A model generated the notes under the pieces. It searched no databases, was not told where the DNA came from, and worked only from the letters and a program-made list of their open reading frames with translations. Source: Aphodoplasma sp045626925 (lineage in GTDB: Bacteria > Bacillota > Clostridia > UBA1381 > UMGS1253). From it: 64,000 nucleotides of DNA. The position numbers and the translations under genes were made by a program. Below are positions 31,519 to 41,267 of this stretch, in pieces (position 1 is the first letter of the stretch; the number at the start of each line of letters is the position of its first letter). Location: positions 1 to 64,000 of the forward strand of contig JAZUQZ010000029.1 in the NCBI GenBank assembly GCA_045626925.1. Direction: 5' to 3'.

Positions 31519-34500
31519 TTATACTTCTACAACGCCGTCATAAACCTTTACGGCTTCACCTGTCATAAATACTCCATCATCTGTGTAGCGTATAACAAGA
31601 TTGCCCCCACGAAGCTTTACGGTTATGTCTTCGCCTTTCTGGCAAAAGCCGTTCTCAACTGCGGCAACAGCTGCCGCACACGCGCCCGTACCACAAGCCC
31701 AGGTCTCACCGCTGCCACGCTCCCACACGCGCATTTTAAGCGTTTTATTGTCAAGCACGCGAACAAACTCGGTGTTGACACGCTCGGGGAATAGCTCGCT
31801 GTTTTCAAATTGCGGTCCAATTTTTTCAATATCAAGCTTTTCAATATTATCCATAAACACAACACAATGCGGATTGCCCATAGAAACGCAGGTTATGTTA
31901 TATTTTTCATCTCCGATAACGGCAGGCCTGTCAACAACAAGCTCTCCACCAAGCTTTACGGGGATAAGATTTGGTGCAAGGATTGCCTTGCCCATATCGA
32001 CGCTCACATCGCTTACCTCTCCATTTCTTAAATAGAGCATAAGCGTTTTTATGCCGCTTGGTGTCTCAATCGTAAGTGTTGTTTTATCAGTGATTTTATT
32101 ATCATATAAATATTTGCCCACGCAGCGTATTGCGTTGCCACCCATCGTTCCCTCGCTACCATCAAGGTTAAAGGTGCGCATTTTTGCATCTGCAACATCT
32201 GACGGACAAATAAGCACAACACCGTCGCCGCCTATGCCAAAGTGTCTGTCAGAAAAACGGATGCTTAACCCTTCGGGATTGTCAATAGTCTGATCAAAGC
32301 AGCTGAAGTAGATATAATCGTTACCACTACCTTGCATTTTTGAAAATTTAAGCTTCATCTTTTCTGTGCGCATATTGTTAATATTAACAAGCTCGGTCGA
32401 CATATCTGAAAAACGGCTCTTCAAACTGTCGGCGATTGCATTTGCCGTATCAATAGATGTAAGACACGGAATATTTCTCTCGACTGCTTTTCTGCGAATT
32501 TTTACACTGTCGCGCGTCGGAATACGGCCTTTTGTAGAGGTCGAGATGACATAGTTTACTTTTCCGCTTTCCAAAAGTGCAAGCGTATTATTTTCCGATT
32601 CGTGAATTTTGTCTACTACGCGTGCATCAATGCCCGCATTATCAAGCACTGCCGCAGTGCCTCGTGTTGCATAAATCACAAAACCCAAATCATAGAATTT
32701 CTTTGCAACATCGGCGATTTCTGCTTTGTCGCTGTTGCGGACAGTAACAAATACACCACCATGTTTTTTGAGCGTATAGCCGGCGCCAATAAGTCCTTTA
32801 TAAAGCGCTTCCTCAAGTGTTTGTGCAAGGCCGAGCACTTCGCCTGTTGATTTCATTTCCGGTCCAAGATGACTATCAACATTTATAAGCTTTTCAAATG
32901 AAAATACGGGCACCTTTACAGCAACATATGGAGCCATCTTGTAAAGACCTGTTCCATATCCCATATCTGCAAGTTTTTCACCAAGCATTGCTCTTGTTGC
33001 AAGGTCAACCATAGGTACGCCGGTAACCTTGCTTATGTAGGGGATTGTACGCGACGAACGCGGATTTACTTCTATTACATAGAGCTCATGTTCATATACA
33101 AGGTATTGTATATTTACAAGACCAAGTGTTTTAAGCGATACAGCAAGCTTTTTTGTACATTCAATAATACGGTCACGCATACGGTCGCTTATATTAAAGG
33201 CAGGATATACGGCAATTGAGTCGCCGGAGTGAATGCCTGCGCGTTCAATATGCTCCATAATGCCCGGGATTAGTATTTCCTCTCCGTCACATATTGCATC
33301 GACTTCAATTTCGGTACCCATCAAGTATTTATCAATCAAAACAGGGTTTGTAATATTTTGTTGCAAAATTATGCCCATATATTCGATAATATCTTCGTCG
33401 TTAAATGCGATTATCATATTTTGACCACCAAGCACATATGAAGGACGCATAAGCACAGGATAGCCGACTTTGTTTGCAACCTCTAAAGCTTCTTCACAGG
33501 TCATAATTGTATATCCGTTAGGACGCTTTATCTGAAGCTCTTCTAAAAGCGCGTCAAAACGCTCTCTATCCTCTGCCATATCAATGCTGTCTGCGCTTGT
33601 ACCAAGAATTTTCACGCCGTTATCATTTAGGTAATTTGTAAGCTTTATAGCAGTTTGTCCACCAAAAGCTACAACAACGCCATATGGATTTTCGGTGTGA
33701 ATTATGTTCATAACATCTTCTTTTGTAAGCGGTTCAAAATAAAGTCTGTCAGCAGTGTCAAAGTCTGTCGATACAGTTTCGGGGTTGTTGTTTACTATAA
33801 CAACCTCATAGCCTGCCTCTTTAAGTGCCCATACACAATGGACTGATGCATAGTCGAATTCTATACCTTGACCTATGCGGATAGGACCTGAACCAAAAAC
33901 TATTACTGTCTTTTTATCAGAGTTTTTATTTTTAATAAACTGTTGTGCCTCGTTGTTTTTGTCGTATGTGGAGTAAAAATATGGTGTCTGTGCTGCAAAC
34001 TCTGCCGCGCATGTATCAACCATTTTATACGATGCGACAAGCGGATTTTCTATCTTTTGCTTCGAAAACCTTGTTATAACGCTATCCGGGAAGCCAAGGA
34101 TTTTTGCTTGTTCATAAAGCGATTGTGTAAGTGTTTCACACGACAGACGCTTTTCCATATCTGAAATATTTTTAAGCTTATACAAAAACCATGTATCAAT
34201 TTTTGTTATGTCAAATATATGCTCACAGCTTACGCCACGGCGTATTGCCTCATATACCATAAACAGACGCTCGTCGTTACATTCGTGTAACGCTGCCTCA
34301 AGTTCGTCGTCACTTTTTTCCATAGCCTTTGGATAATTAAGCGAATCGAGCGATATCTCTGCACCACGGACAGACTTCATAATTGCTGCCTCAAAGTTTG
34401 GTGCAATTGACATTACTTCGCCTGTTGCTTTCATTTGTGTACCAAGCGAACGCTTTGCATATACAAACTTATCAAATGGCCATTTTGGGAATTTTACAAC

Positions 34501-35559
34501 GACATAATCAATTGCAGGCTCGTTGCAGGCATATGTTTTGCCCGTAACTGCATTTTTGATTTCATCAAGAGTATGTCCAACGGCGATTTTTGCTGCAACC
34601 TTTGCGATAGGATAGCCGGTAGCCTTTGACGCAAGTGCTGATGAACGGCTTACTCTTGGATTAACTTCGATTACTGCATATTCAAAGCTGTTCGGATTAA
34701 GCGCAAACTGACAGTTGCAGCCACCCTCGATTTTAAGCTCTGATACGATGCTCAATGCTGCACTGCGAAGCATCTGATACTCTTTGTCAGAAAGCGTAAC
34801 AGCAGGTGCAATTACGATTGAGTCGCCTGTATGAACACCAACCGGGTCAAAATTTTCCATGCTGCAAACTGTAATAACATTTCCCTTGCTATCGCGTATA
34901 GCCTCAAATTCAATCTCTTTCCAACCGGACACACAACGCTCTACAAGCACTTGATGAATAGGTGAAAGCTCAAGTCCGCCATGTGTAATTTCACGAAGCT
35001 CTGCCTCGTCATTTACGATGCCGCCGCCGGTTCCGCCAAGTGTAAACGCAGGACGAATGATAAGCGGATAGCCGATTTGGTTTGCAAATTCCACCGCACT
35101 TTCAACATCATTTACAACGAGCGACGGAATAATCGGCTGGCCGATTTGGACCATAGTGTCCTTAAACATTTGTCTGTCCTCGGCTTTGTCGATTGTTTCC
35201 GGGTTTGCACCAAGAAGCTTTACACCATGCTTTTCAAGAAAACCCTCTTTTGCAAGCTGCATTGAAAGCGTAAGACCTGTCTGGCCACCGAGTGTCGACA
35301 AAAGGCTGTCGGGCTTTTCTTTTTTAATAATTCTTTTTATAGTTGTAAGCGTAAGCGGCTCTATATATATCTTGTCCGCCATTGCATTATCCGTCATAAT
35401 TGTAGCAGGATTTGAATTTACAAGCACAACCTCAAGTCCGTCCTCTTTAAGAGCGCGACATGCCTGTGTTCCGGCATAGTCAAACTCTGCCGCCTGACCG
35501 ATTACAATAGGACCGGAGCCGATTACCATTACTTTTTTAATATCTTTTCTAAGCGGCAT
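31519..35559 (-). CDS. carB-dapF: Carbamoyl-phosphate synthase large subunit fused to diaminopimelate epimerase
   Basis: A single 1346-codon frame. Residues 1-1067 are complete CarB: two ATP-grasp halves (VMVIGSGPIVIGQAAEFDYAG; VIVFGSGPIRIGQGIEFDYA) and a C-terminal MGS allosteric domain (GVFVTVRNSDKAEIADVAKK). From M1068 (ATG 32358-32356) follows complete DapF, 279 residues: KMQGSGNDYIYF, Cys in GGNAIRCVGKYL and Cys in WACGTGACAAAVA. CarB makes carbamoyl phosphate for arginine and pyrimidines; DapF converts LL- to meso-DAP for lysine and peptidoglycan. There is no stop between them. Before the internal ATG I see only a weak site. Two proteins could still arise by internal initiation or processing. 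carB starts in the carA stop (TAATG) after GGAGGTAG. Confidence 0.93.
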   Translation of the reverse strand: MPLRKDIKKVMVIGSGPIVIGQAAEFDYAGTQACRALKEDGLEVVLVNSNPATIMTDNAMADKIYIEPLTLTTIKRIIKKEKPDSLLSTLGGQTGLTLSMQLAKEGFLEKHGVKLLGANPETIDKAEDRQMFKDTMVQIGQPIIPSLVVNDVESAVEFANQIGYPLIIRPAFTLGGTGGGIVNDEAELREITHGGLELSPIHQVLVERCVSGWKEIEFEAIRDSKGNVITVCSMENFDPVGVHTGDSIVIAPAVTLSDKEYQMLRSAALSIVSELKIEGGCNCQFALNPNSFEYAVIEVNPRVSRSSALASKATGYPIAKVAAKIAVGHTLDEIKNAVTGKTYACNEPAIDYVVVKFPKWPFDKFVYAKRSLGTQMKATGEVMSIAPNFEAAIMKSVRGAEISLDSLNYPKAMEKSDDELEAALHECNDERLFMVYEAIRRGVSCEHIFDITKIDTWFLYKLKNISDMEKRLSCETLTQSLYEQAKILGFPDSVITRFSKQKIENPLVASYKMVDTCAAEFAAQTPYFYSTYDKNNEAQQFIKNKNSDKKTVIVFGSGPIRIGQGIEFDYASVHCVWALKEAGYEVVIVNNNPETVSTDFDTADRLYFEPLTKEDVMNIIHTENPYGVVVAFGGQTAIKLTNYLNDNGVKILGTSADSIDMAEDRERFDALLEELQIKRPNGYTIMTCEEALEVANKVGYPVLMRPSYVLGGQNMIIAFNDEDIIEYMGIILQQNITNPVLIDKYLMGTEIEVDAICDGEEILIPGIMEHIERAGIHSGDSIAVYPAFNISDRMRDRIIECTKKLAVSLKTLGLVNIQYLVYEHELYVIEVNPRSSRTIPYISKVTGVPMVDLATRAMLGEKLADMGYGTGLYKMAPYVAVKVPVFSFEKLINVDSHLGPEMKSTGEVLGLAQTLEEALYKGLIGAGYTLKKHGGVFVTVRNSDKAEIADVAKKFYDLGFVIYATRGTAAVLDNAGIDARVVDKIHESENNTLALLESGKVNYVISTSTKGRIPTRDSVKIRRKAVERNIPCLTSIDTANAIADSLKSRFSDMSTELVNINNMRTEKMKLKFSKMQGSGNDYIYFSCFDQTIDNPEGLSIRFSDRHFGIGGDGVVLICPSDVADAKMRTFNLDGSEGTMGGNAIRCVGKYLYDNKITDKTTLTIETPSGIKTLMLYLRNGEVSDVSVDMGKAILAPNLIPVKLGGELVVDRPAVIGDEKYNITCVSMGNPHCVVFMDNIEKLDIEKIGPQFENSELFPERVNTEFVRVLDNKTLKMRVWERGSGETWACGTGACAAAVAAVENGFCQKGEDITVKLRGGNLVIRYTDDGVFMTGEAVKVYDGVVEV

Positions 35560-36644
35560 TATTTTCTACCTCCTTGCTCAAGTAAATCGATGAAATCATT
35601 AAATAAAGCGCCCGGATTGTTCGGACCACCACACTCGTTTGGATAAAATTGTATCGAAAATGCCGGCATATCGGTATATTCTATGCCCTCACAACTGCCG
35701 TCATTTACATTTTTAAAGCTTACGCGCGCATTTGACGGAAGCGTGTCTTCCAAGATGGCATAGTTGTGGTTTTGACTCGTTATGTAGACGCTTCCCGTTT
35801 TAGTATTAAGCGCAGGCTGATTTGCACCATGATGGCCACAGCCCAGCTTGTAGCTTTTTGCGCCTTGTGAAAGTGCCATCATAAGATGACCAAGACATAT
35901 ACCAAAGGTCGGGATTTTTTTGTCCAAAACCTTTTTAATCTCAGCTATAATCTCTTTGTTCTCCGTCGGGTCTCCGGGGCCGTTTGAAAGCAGCACACCA
36001 TCGGGTGCAAGCTCCAAAATGCGCTTAGCAGTTGTGTTTGCGCCTACGCGAATGACTTCACATCCGCGCTTTGTAAGCTCTTTTATAGTATTTTTTACTG
36101 TTCCAAAATCCCACAAAACAACACGATACTTTTTGTCCTCTGCGCTATATGTTTGTTCGTTTTCACATGTTACGCTTTTTACACAGTCTGTCAATTTGTA
36201 TGCTTTAAGCTCGGATACGATTTTATCGATATTGTCTATTGAGGCGGTGATTTTTGCCTTCATAGAGCCGTGCTCGCGCAAAAGCTTTGTAAGTTCGCGT
36301 GTATCAATGCCATACAAGCCCACGACCTTGTTATCCTTTAAAAAAGTGTCAAGCAAACCCTCACAACGAAAATTTGAAGGGTGCTGACACCAATCGCGCA
36401 CGACATATGCTTTTAAATATGGCTTATCACTCTCACAATCTTCGGAAATAAAACCATAATTTCCAATAAGAGGAAAAGTTTGTGTAACTATCTGACCATA
36501 ATAACCGGGGTCTGTCAATGTTTCCATATAGCCTGTCATAGAAGTTGTAAAAACAAGCTCACCAATAGCTTCGCCGTCATAGCCAAAGCCATTGCCACAA
36601 AATACGCTGCCGTTTTCTAAAACTAAATAAGCATTGTTTTGCAT
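35559..36644 (-). CDS. carA: Carbamoyl-phosphate synthase small subunit
   Basis: A 361-residue glutamine amidotransferase: N-terminal domain YLVLENGSVFCGNGFG and TGYMETLTDPGYYGQIV, then the class I GATase with VLLSNGPGDPTEN, catalytic Cys in PTFGICLGHLMMALSQGAK, and the late His-Glu region SIQFYPNECGG. One point to check: the family usually has FHPE where this reads FYPN, so the third triad residue differs as read here (see findings). It delivers ammonia to CarB; one base overlaps carB. Confidence 0.95.
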   Translation of the reverse strand: MQNNAYLVLENGSVFCGNGFGYDGEAIGELVFTTSMTGYMETLTDPGYYGQIVTQTFPLIGNYGFISEDCESDKPYLKAYVVRDWCQHPSNFRCEGLLDTFLKDNKVVGLYGIDTRELTKLLREHGSMKAKITASIDNIDKIVSELKAYKLTDCVKSVTCENEQTYSAEDKKYRVVLWDFGTVKNTIKELTKRGCEVIRVGANTTAKRILELAPDGVLLSNGPGDPTENKEIIAEIKKVLDKKIPTFGICLGHLMMALSQGAKSYKLGCGHHGANQPALNTKTGSVYITSQNHNYAILEDTLPSNARVSFKNVNDGSCEGIEYTDMPAFSIQFYPNECGGPNNPGALFNDFIDLLEQGGRK

Positions 36645-36696
36645 TTAGACACTCCTCCTTAAAAATCTTATCTGTCAAAATTTATTCTAATTAACT

Positions 36697-36725
36697 ATTA
36701 TACACCATAACTCGTCAAAACGCAA
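36697..36725 (-). promoter_or_regulatory. Promoter of carA-carB-dapF
   Basis: On the minus strand TTGCGT (36725-36720) and TATAAT (36702-36697) have a 17-bp spacer. The leader is short; no PyrR-type attenuator is visible. Confidence 0.6.
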
Positions 36726-36773
36726 GGTATGTTTCGTATGTTTTTTAAATTTATTTTAGCATTTTTACATTTA

Positions 36774-37661
36774 CTATAAGTTTATACCACTAAGGTCAAA
36801 ATCCGGGATATAGCACTCGTTTGCAGATGAACGCTCCTGGATACAAGCGTCAAAACCAAGCGAGCACGCGTGCTCTATAACCTTTTCATATTCAAAAGTT
36901 GTAAGGCGTCTGTTAATTTCGCGAAAATCACTGCTTTTATATTGTGGAGTATATTGGCACATAAGGCTCAACCCAAATTTTTTAGTATCAAAAGTTTTTG
37001 CAAGCCAATCAAGAAGTGCGATAGAGTCTTTGTAAGCGCCGGGCAAAATCATATGCCTTATCAAAACTCCTCGCAAAAGCCGTGCACCTTTGTCAAAGCA
37101 AAGCTCGCCAACCTGTTTATACATATGCAAAATTGCACGCGATGCCACCGTAAAATAATCTTTTGTCTTTGAATATTTATAAGATAGCTCTGACGAAAAA
37201 TATTTAAGGTCGGGCATATATATATCAACAAGTCCATCGAGCGTATCAATAGTGCTTATGTTTTCATAACCTGAACAATTATATATTATCGGAATACATA
37301 GCCTGTCTTTTACTTTTTCGATTGCAGATGCAATTTTATCAGCATAATGAGTGGGCGTAACAAGGTTTATATTATGCGCACCCTTTGATTGCAAATCGAG
37401 CATAATTTCGCAGAGTTTATCTATAGAAATGTCGACACCAAAGCCTTCGGCACTGATTTTATAGTTTTGACAAAAACAGCACTTTAATGAGCAACCGGAA
37501 AAGAAAATCGTGCCTGAACCATTTGTGCCGCTTATGCATGGTTCTTCCCACACATGAAGAGAGGCGCGCGCTATGCGCACTTTGTCGCCGACTCCGCAAT
37601 AGCCGACAGAGGTTTGTCTGTTAATGCCACAATTTCTTGGGCAAAGATAGCATTTTTTCAT
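36774..37661 (-). CDS. Radical SAM protein, pyruvate-formate-lyase-activase-like (COG1313 type)
   Basis: A 295-residue radical SAM enzyme. The N-terminus has a cysteine motif KKCYLCPRNCGINR and GYCGVG, and the SAM cluster motif is FSGCSLKCCFCQN (CxxxCxxC). NCSGYENISTIDTLDG and DIYMPDLKYF follow. These match the widespread PflX/YgkA-type activase-like family whose substrates are mostly unknown. No glycyl radical enzyme lies nearby. ATG 37661 is chosen after GGTGAT; a GTG 15 nt upstream is less likely. Confidence 0.85.
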   Translation of the reverse strand: MKKCYLCPRNCGINRQTSVGYCGVGDKVRIARASLHVWEEPCISGTNGSGTIFFSGCSLKCCFCQNYKISAEGFGVDISIDKLCEIMLDLQSKGAHNINLVTPTHYADKIASAIEKVKDRLCIPIIYNCSGYENISTIDTLDGLVDIYMPDLKYFSSELSYKYSKTKDYFTVASRAILHMYKQVGELCFDKGARLLRGVLIRHMILPGAYKDSIALLDWLAKTFDTKKFGLSLMCQYTPQYKSSDFREINRRLTTFEYEKVIEHACSLGFDACIQERSSANECYIPDFDLSGINL

Positions 37662-37689
37662 ACAAATCACCGTCACTGTAACATGTTTT

Positions 37690-37722
37690 CAAAAAAGTAG
37701 CTGCCCAAAAGGACAGCCACTT
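37690..37722 (-). terminator. Terminator of pckG
   Basis: AGTGGCTGTCC pairs with GGGCAGCTACT (minus strand), followed by TTTTTTG. Confidence 0.85.
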
Positions 37723-37734
37723 ATAATAGAAAAA

Positions 37735-39510
37735 TTACATTTTATTAAGTCTTTCTTCAAGAGCGTTATGCTCTTCGATAATTTCTTTCGGAAGTCTGTC
37801 GCCGAATTGTGCAAAAAATTCCTTCTGGTCTTTAACCTCATCAAGCCATACCTCTTTATCGATGCTCAACAACTCTTCCATAACAGCGTCAGATACATCA
37901 AGGTCAGTTGTATCGATTTGTTTTGGAAGATAGCCGATAGCGGTTTGCTTTGCGTCAACCTTGCCATCACAACGGTCCAAAATCCAATTTAGAACTCTCA
38001 TATTGTCACCAAATCCGGGCCACATAAAGTGTCCTTCATCATCAAGTCTGAACCAGTTAACATGGAAGATTTTTGGTGCTTTTTCTGGGTCAAGCTTTTT
38101 GCCCATTTCAATCCAATGTGCAAAATAATCAGCCATATTATAACCAACAAATGGTTTCATAGCCATTGGGTCGCGACGAACAACGCCTACGGCACCGGCT
38201 GCTGCTGCTGTTGTTTCTGATGCCATTGTAGCACCAACGAACACACCATGATTCCAGTCAAATGCCTGATATACAAGCGGAGCTGTCTTTGCGCGTCTGC
38301 CACCAAACACAATAGCACTAAGCGGTACACCCTGTGGATTTTCAAACTCAGGCGAAATGCAAGGACAGTTTATAGCCGGAGCGGTAAATCTTGAGTTTGG
38401 ATGTGCAAGTTTATTACCATCAGCAGTAAACTCTTTACCATTAACATTTGCGCCCTTCCACTCGGTAGCGTTTTCCGGTGGGTTTTTATCAAGGCCTTCC
38501 CACCAAACAGTCATATCATCATTGTTTATAGCAACATTTGTAAAGATTGTATTTTTCTTTGTAGCTGCAAGAGCATTAAAGTTTGTCTTTTCACTTGTTC
38601 CCGGAGCAACACCAAAGAAGCCTGCCTCAGGATTGATAGCATACAATCTGCCGTCGGCACCTTTTCTAATCCACGCAATATCGTCACCGACAGTCCATAC
38701 CTTGTATCCCTTTTCCTTAAGATACTTTGGCGGGATAAGCATTGCAAGGTTTGTTTTACCACAAGCAGAGGGGAACGCTGCTGCGATATATTTTACCTCG
38801 CCTTGTGGGTTTTCAAGACCTAAAATAAGCATATGCTCGGCCATCCAGCCCTCTTGCATACCTTGGTATGATGCGATTCTTAATGCAAAGCATTTTTTAC
38901 CAAGCAAAACATTACCGCCATAAGCAGAGTTAACCGACATAATAGTATTGTCCTGCGGAAAATGTACGATATATCTTTCGTCGGGGTTTACATCTTTTTT
39001 AGCATGCAAACATTTAACAAAATCGCCATCCTCACCAAGAGCTTCTATAACTTTTGTGCCGATTCTTGTCATAATGTTCATATTTAAAACAACATAAATG
39101 CTGTCTGTAAGCTCAATTCCTATTTTTGAAAATGGCGAACCAACAGGACCCATAGAATATGGGATGATATACATTGTTCTGCCCTTCATAGAGCCGTCAT
39201 AAAGCTTATTAAGCTTTGCATACATTTCATCCGGAGCCATCCAATTGTTAATCGGGCCTGCCTCTTCCTTTGTAGGTGTGCAGATGAATGTTCTTTCCTC
39301 TACACGAGCAACATCGTTTTCTGCTGTTCTATGATAATAACAACCCGGAAGTTTTTCCTCGTTGAGCTTAATCATTTCTCCCGTTGCAACAGATTCCGCT
39401 CTTAAAGCTTCAAGTTGAGCCTCACTACCGTCAATCCAAACAACCTCATTCGGCTTTGTAAGATTTTTCATTTCTTCAAGCCATGTAAGCACTTTTTTGT
39501 TTTTTGTCAT
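37735..39510 (-). CDS. pckG: Phosphoenolpyruvate carboxykinase (GTP)
   Basis: Interconverts oxaloacetate and PEP with GTP/GDP, linking the C4 acids to glycolysis or gluconeogenesis. The 591 residues are of the GTP class: substrate-site MYIIPYSMGPVGSP, kinase-1 P-loop FPSACGKTNLAML with the reactive Cys, GDDIAWIRKGADG, guanine-site NPEAGFFGVAPGTS and MGKKL near the end. Many fermentative clostridia use this enzyme anaplerotically. It has its own terminator, and a plausible TATAAT lies at about 39650; the 39511-39750 stretch is otherwise AT-rich without features. Confidence 0.97.
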   Translation of the reverse strand: MTKNKKVLTWLEEMKNLTKPNEVVWIDGSEAQLEALRAESVATGEMIKLNEEKLPGCYYHRTAENDVARVEERTFICTPTKEEAGPINNWMAPDEMYAKLNKLYDGSMKGRTMYIIPYSMGPVGSPFSKIGIELTDSIYVVLNMNIMTRIGTKVIEALGEDGDFVKCLHAKKDVNPDERYIVHFPQDNTIMSVNSAYGGNVLLGKKCFALRIASYQGMQEGWMAEHMLILGLENPQGEVKYIAAAFPSACGKTNLAMLIPPKYLKEKGYKVWTVGDDIAWIRKGADGRLYAINPEAGFFGVAPGTSEKTNFNALAATKKNTIFTNVAINNDDMTVWWEGLDKNPPENATEWKGANVNGKEFTADGNKLAHPNSRFTAPAINCPCISPEFENPQGVPLSAIVFGGRRAKTAPLVYQAFDWNHGVFVGATMASETTAAAAGAVGVVRRDPMAMKPFVGYNMADYFAHWIEMGKKLDPEKAPKIFHVNWFRLDDEGHFMWPGFGDNMRVLNWILDRCDGKVDAKQTAIGYLPKQIDTTDLDVSDAVMEELLSIDKEVWLDEVKDQKEFFAQFGDRLPKEIIEEHNALEERLNKM

Positions 39511-39804
39511 AATATATACCTTCCTTTCGATTTATAGCATGCGGCAAAAAAATATCGCTTAATAATCCACATATTAAGTATTTTTTATATCGCAAGCAAG
39601 TTGTATTTATTACAAATTCTAAAATTTGCCCATTTTAACTTATCGTAATATATTATACCCTAAAAAAAAGCAAATTTGAAGTCTTTTTTTAAAATTTTTT
39701 GAAAAATATTTCATTTTTTTCAAAAAATTGGCGCTACACGGTTAATTTATCAATATTTTCTCTTAAATCTTTTTATTTTTAGTGCATTTTTTAGCGGCGA
39801 AAAT

Positions 39805-39834
39805 AAAAGAGCCGACAATGTCGACTCTCTTTAT
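39805..39834 (-). terminator. Terminator of htrA
   Basis: AGAGtCGAC pairs with GTCGgCTCT around ATT, then TTTTATTTT on the minus strand. It lies 38 nt past the htrA stop. Confidence 0.75.
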
Positions 39835-39871
39835 AGTTTTCCAAAACAGCAGAAACAGTTTAAAAACCGTA

Positions 39872-41134
39872 CTATCTGAAAGAATTTTGAACCATTTCCG
39901 GCCGTTCCTCACCGAGCACAACCGGTATTTCTTTATTGTTTCCGTCACGCACTATCGTAAGAACGAGTGTGTCTCCGACCTTTTTTTCGTCACGGAATTT
40001 ATTAAGCTCATCTGCGGTTTCTACCTTTTTACCGTCACATTTTATAATTACATCTCCGGGTCTTAGCCCTGCTTTTTCAGCAGCCGAGAATTCGATTACA
40101 TTTGTAACATATAGTCCGACCGGAAGATTATAATATTGTGACATATCCTTGGTTATATTTCTACAATTTATTCCTATTTGGGGACGGCCTTGTACATAAC
40201 CATTATTCATAAGGTCGCTTATAATCGGTTTTGCAATATCTGATGGAATAGCAAACCCGAGACCTTCAACACCTGCCGATGCCATTTTTGCACTGTTTAT
40301 GCCTATTACCTCGCCATATGCATTTACTAAAGCACCGCCCGAATTACCATTATTTATTGCAGCGTCCGTTTGCAAAAGTGTGTACTGCGCATCGTCGACC
40401 GATACTATTCTGTTTGTTGCGCTGATTATACCTGTCGTAACCGTACCGGCAAGCTCTTGTCCAAGAGGATTGCCTATAGCAACTGCAAGCTCGCCCACTT
40501 CGACATCACTCGAGTTGCCGAGTGTAGCCGCTGTGAGATTTGATGCATCAATCTTTATGAGCGCAAGGTCGGTTTTTGCATCTGTGCCGATAAGTCTTGC
40601 CTCATATTCGTCTTTATTGTTTAAAATTACCTTGAGCGAGGTTGCACCGCTTATGACATGATTATTTGTGACAATATAGCCGTCAGCACTTATAATTATG
40701 CCCGAACCGCTGCTTTGCGCTGGAATAAGGAAAAGAGAATTTGATGCTTGGCCTTGTGCTACAATACCAACAACAGCGGGGCCAACCCTGCGTGCGATTT
40801 CAACAATGCTTAGCGGCTCTTGGCCTGTGGGGGAGTTTTCCTGAAGGCTTAGTGCGCCGGATATATCGACCTTGTTTCGCAAATCATTTCCGTCTTTAAA
40901 AATTATACCATTGCCCGAGTTTGCCTTTTTAATGAGTGGCACAATAGCAAATGTCCCAAGCAAACCTGTGCACAACAGACTTGTAATGAGTGCAGTAACA
41001 AGTGCTATAACCCAAGGCTTTTTTTGTTCTTTTGTTTTTGGCTCCGTTGCTTCGGATACGACTATTGCATTTTTTTTCTCTTCATTTTGTATTCCCAATT
41101 GGTAATCATCAGGATACCAGTTATAATCGTTCAT
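39872..41134 (-). CDS. htrA: HtrA/DegP-like membrane-anchored serine protease with PDZ domain
   Basis: A 420-residue S1C protease. It has a cytoplasmic lead of ~40 residues, one transmembrane helix (VIALVTALITSLLCTGLLG), then the trypsin-like domain with His in VTNNHVIS, Asp in TDLALIKID and Ser in INNGNSGGALV, followed by one PDZ domain (GLYVTNVIEFSAAEKAGLRPGDVII). It degrades or refolds damaged exported proteins at the cell surface. It lies just behind a sensor kinase/regulator pair, like the htrA genes controlled by CssRS-type systems; a TATAAT-like -10 at 41177-41182 suggests its own promoter. Confidence 0.95.
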   Translation of the reverse strand: MNDYNWYPDDYQLGIQNEEKKNAIVVSEATEPKTKEQKKPWVIALVTALITSLLCTGLLGTFAIVPLIKKANSGNGIIFKDGNDLRNKVDISGALSLQENSPTGQEPLSIVEIARRVGPAVVGIVAQGQASNSLFLIPAQSSGSGIIISADGYIVTNNHVISGATSLKVILNNKDEYEARLIGTDAKTDLALIKIDASNLTAATLGNSSDVEVGELAVAIGNPLGQELAGTVTTGIISATNRIVSVDDAQYTLLQTDAAINNGNSGGALVNAYGEVIGINSAKMASAGVEGLGFAIPSDIAKPIISDLMNNGYVQGRPQIGINCRNITKDMSQYYNLPVGLYVTNVIEFSAAEKAGLRPGDVIIKCDGKKVETADELNKFRDEKKVGDTLVLTIVRDGNNKEIPVVLGEERPEMVQNSFR

Positions 41135-41267
41135 AATATGTCACCTCATATTAAATTTATGACTTTGTATATACTTATTATACTGCTGATTTTTTTCTAA
41201 AGTATGAATAATTTGTAAAACTTAAACTATAAGCTACATACAAATTGTTTGTTTTATAACAAGACAT

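Noticed and set aside
36774..37661. Naming the radical SAM gene pflA
   Set aside because: Its N-terminal CxxC-type motif and length fit the broader activase-like family, and no pyruvate formate-lyase or other glycyl radical enzyme is nearby.
38357..38923. A 188-codon plus-strand open frame inside pckG
   Set aside because: It lies fully opposite pckG, whose motifs are intact. It has no independent signals.
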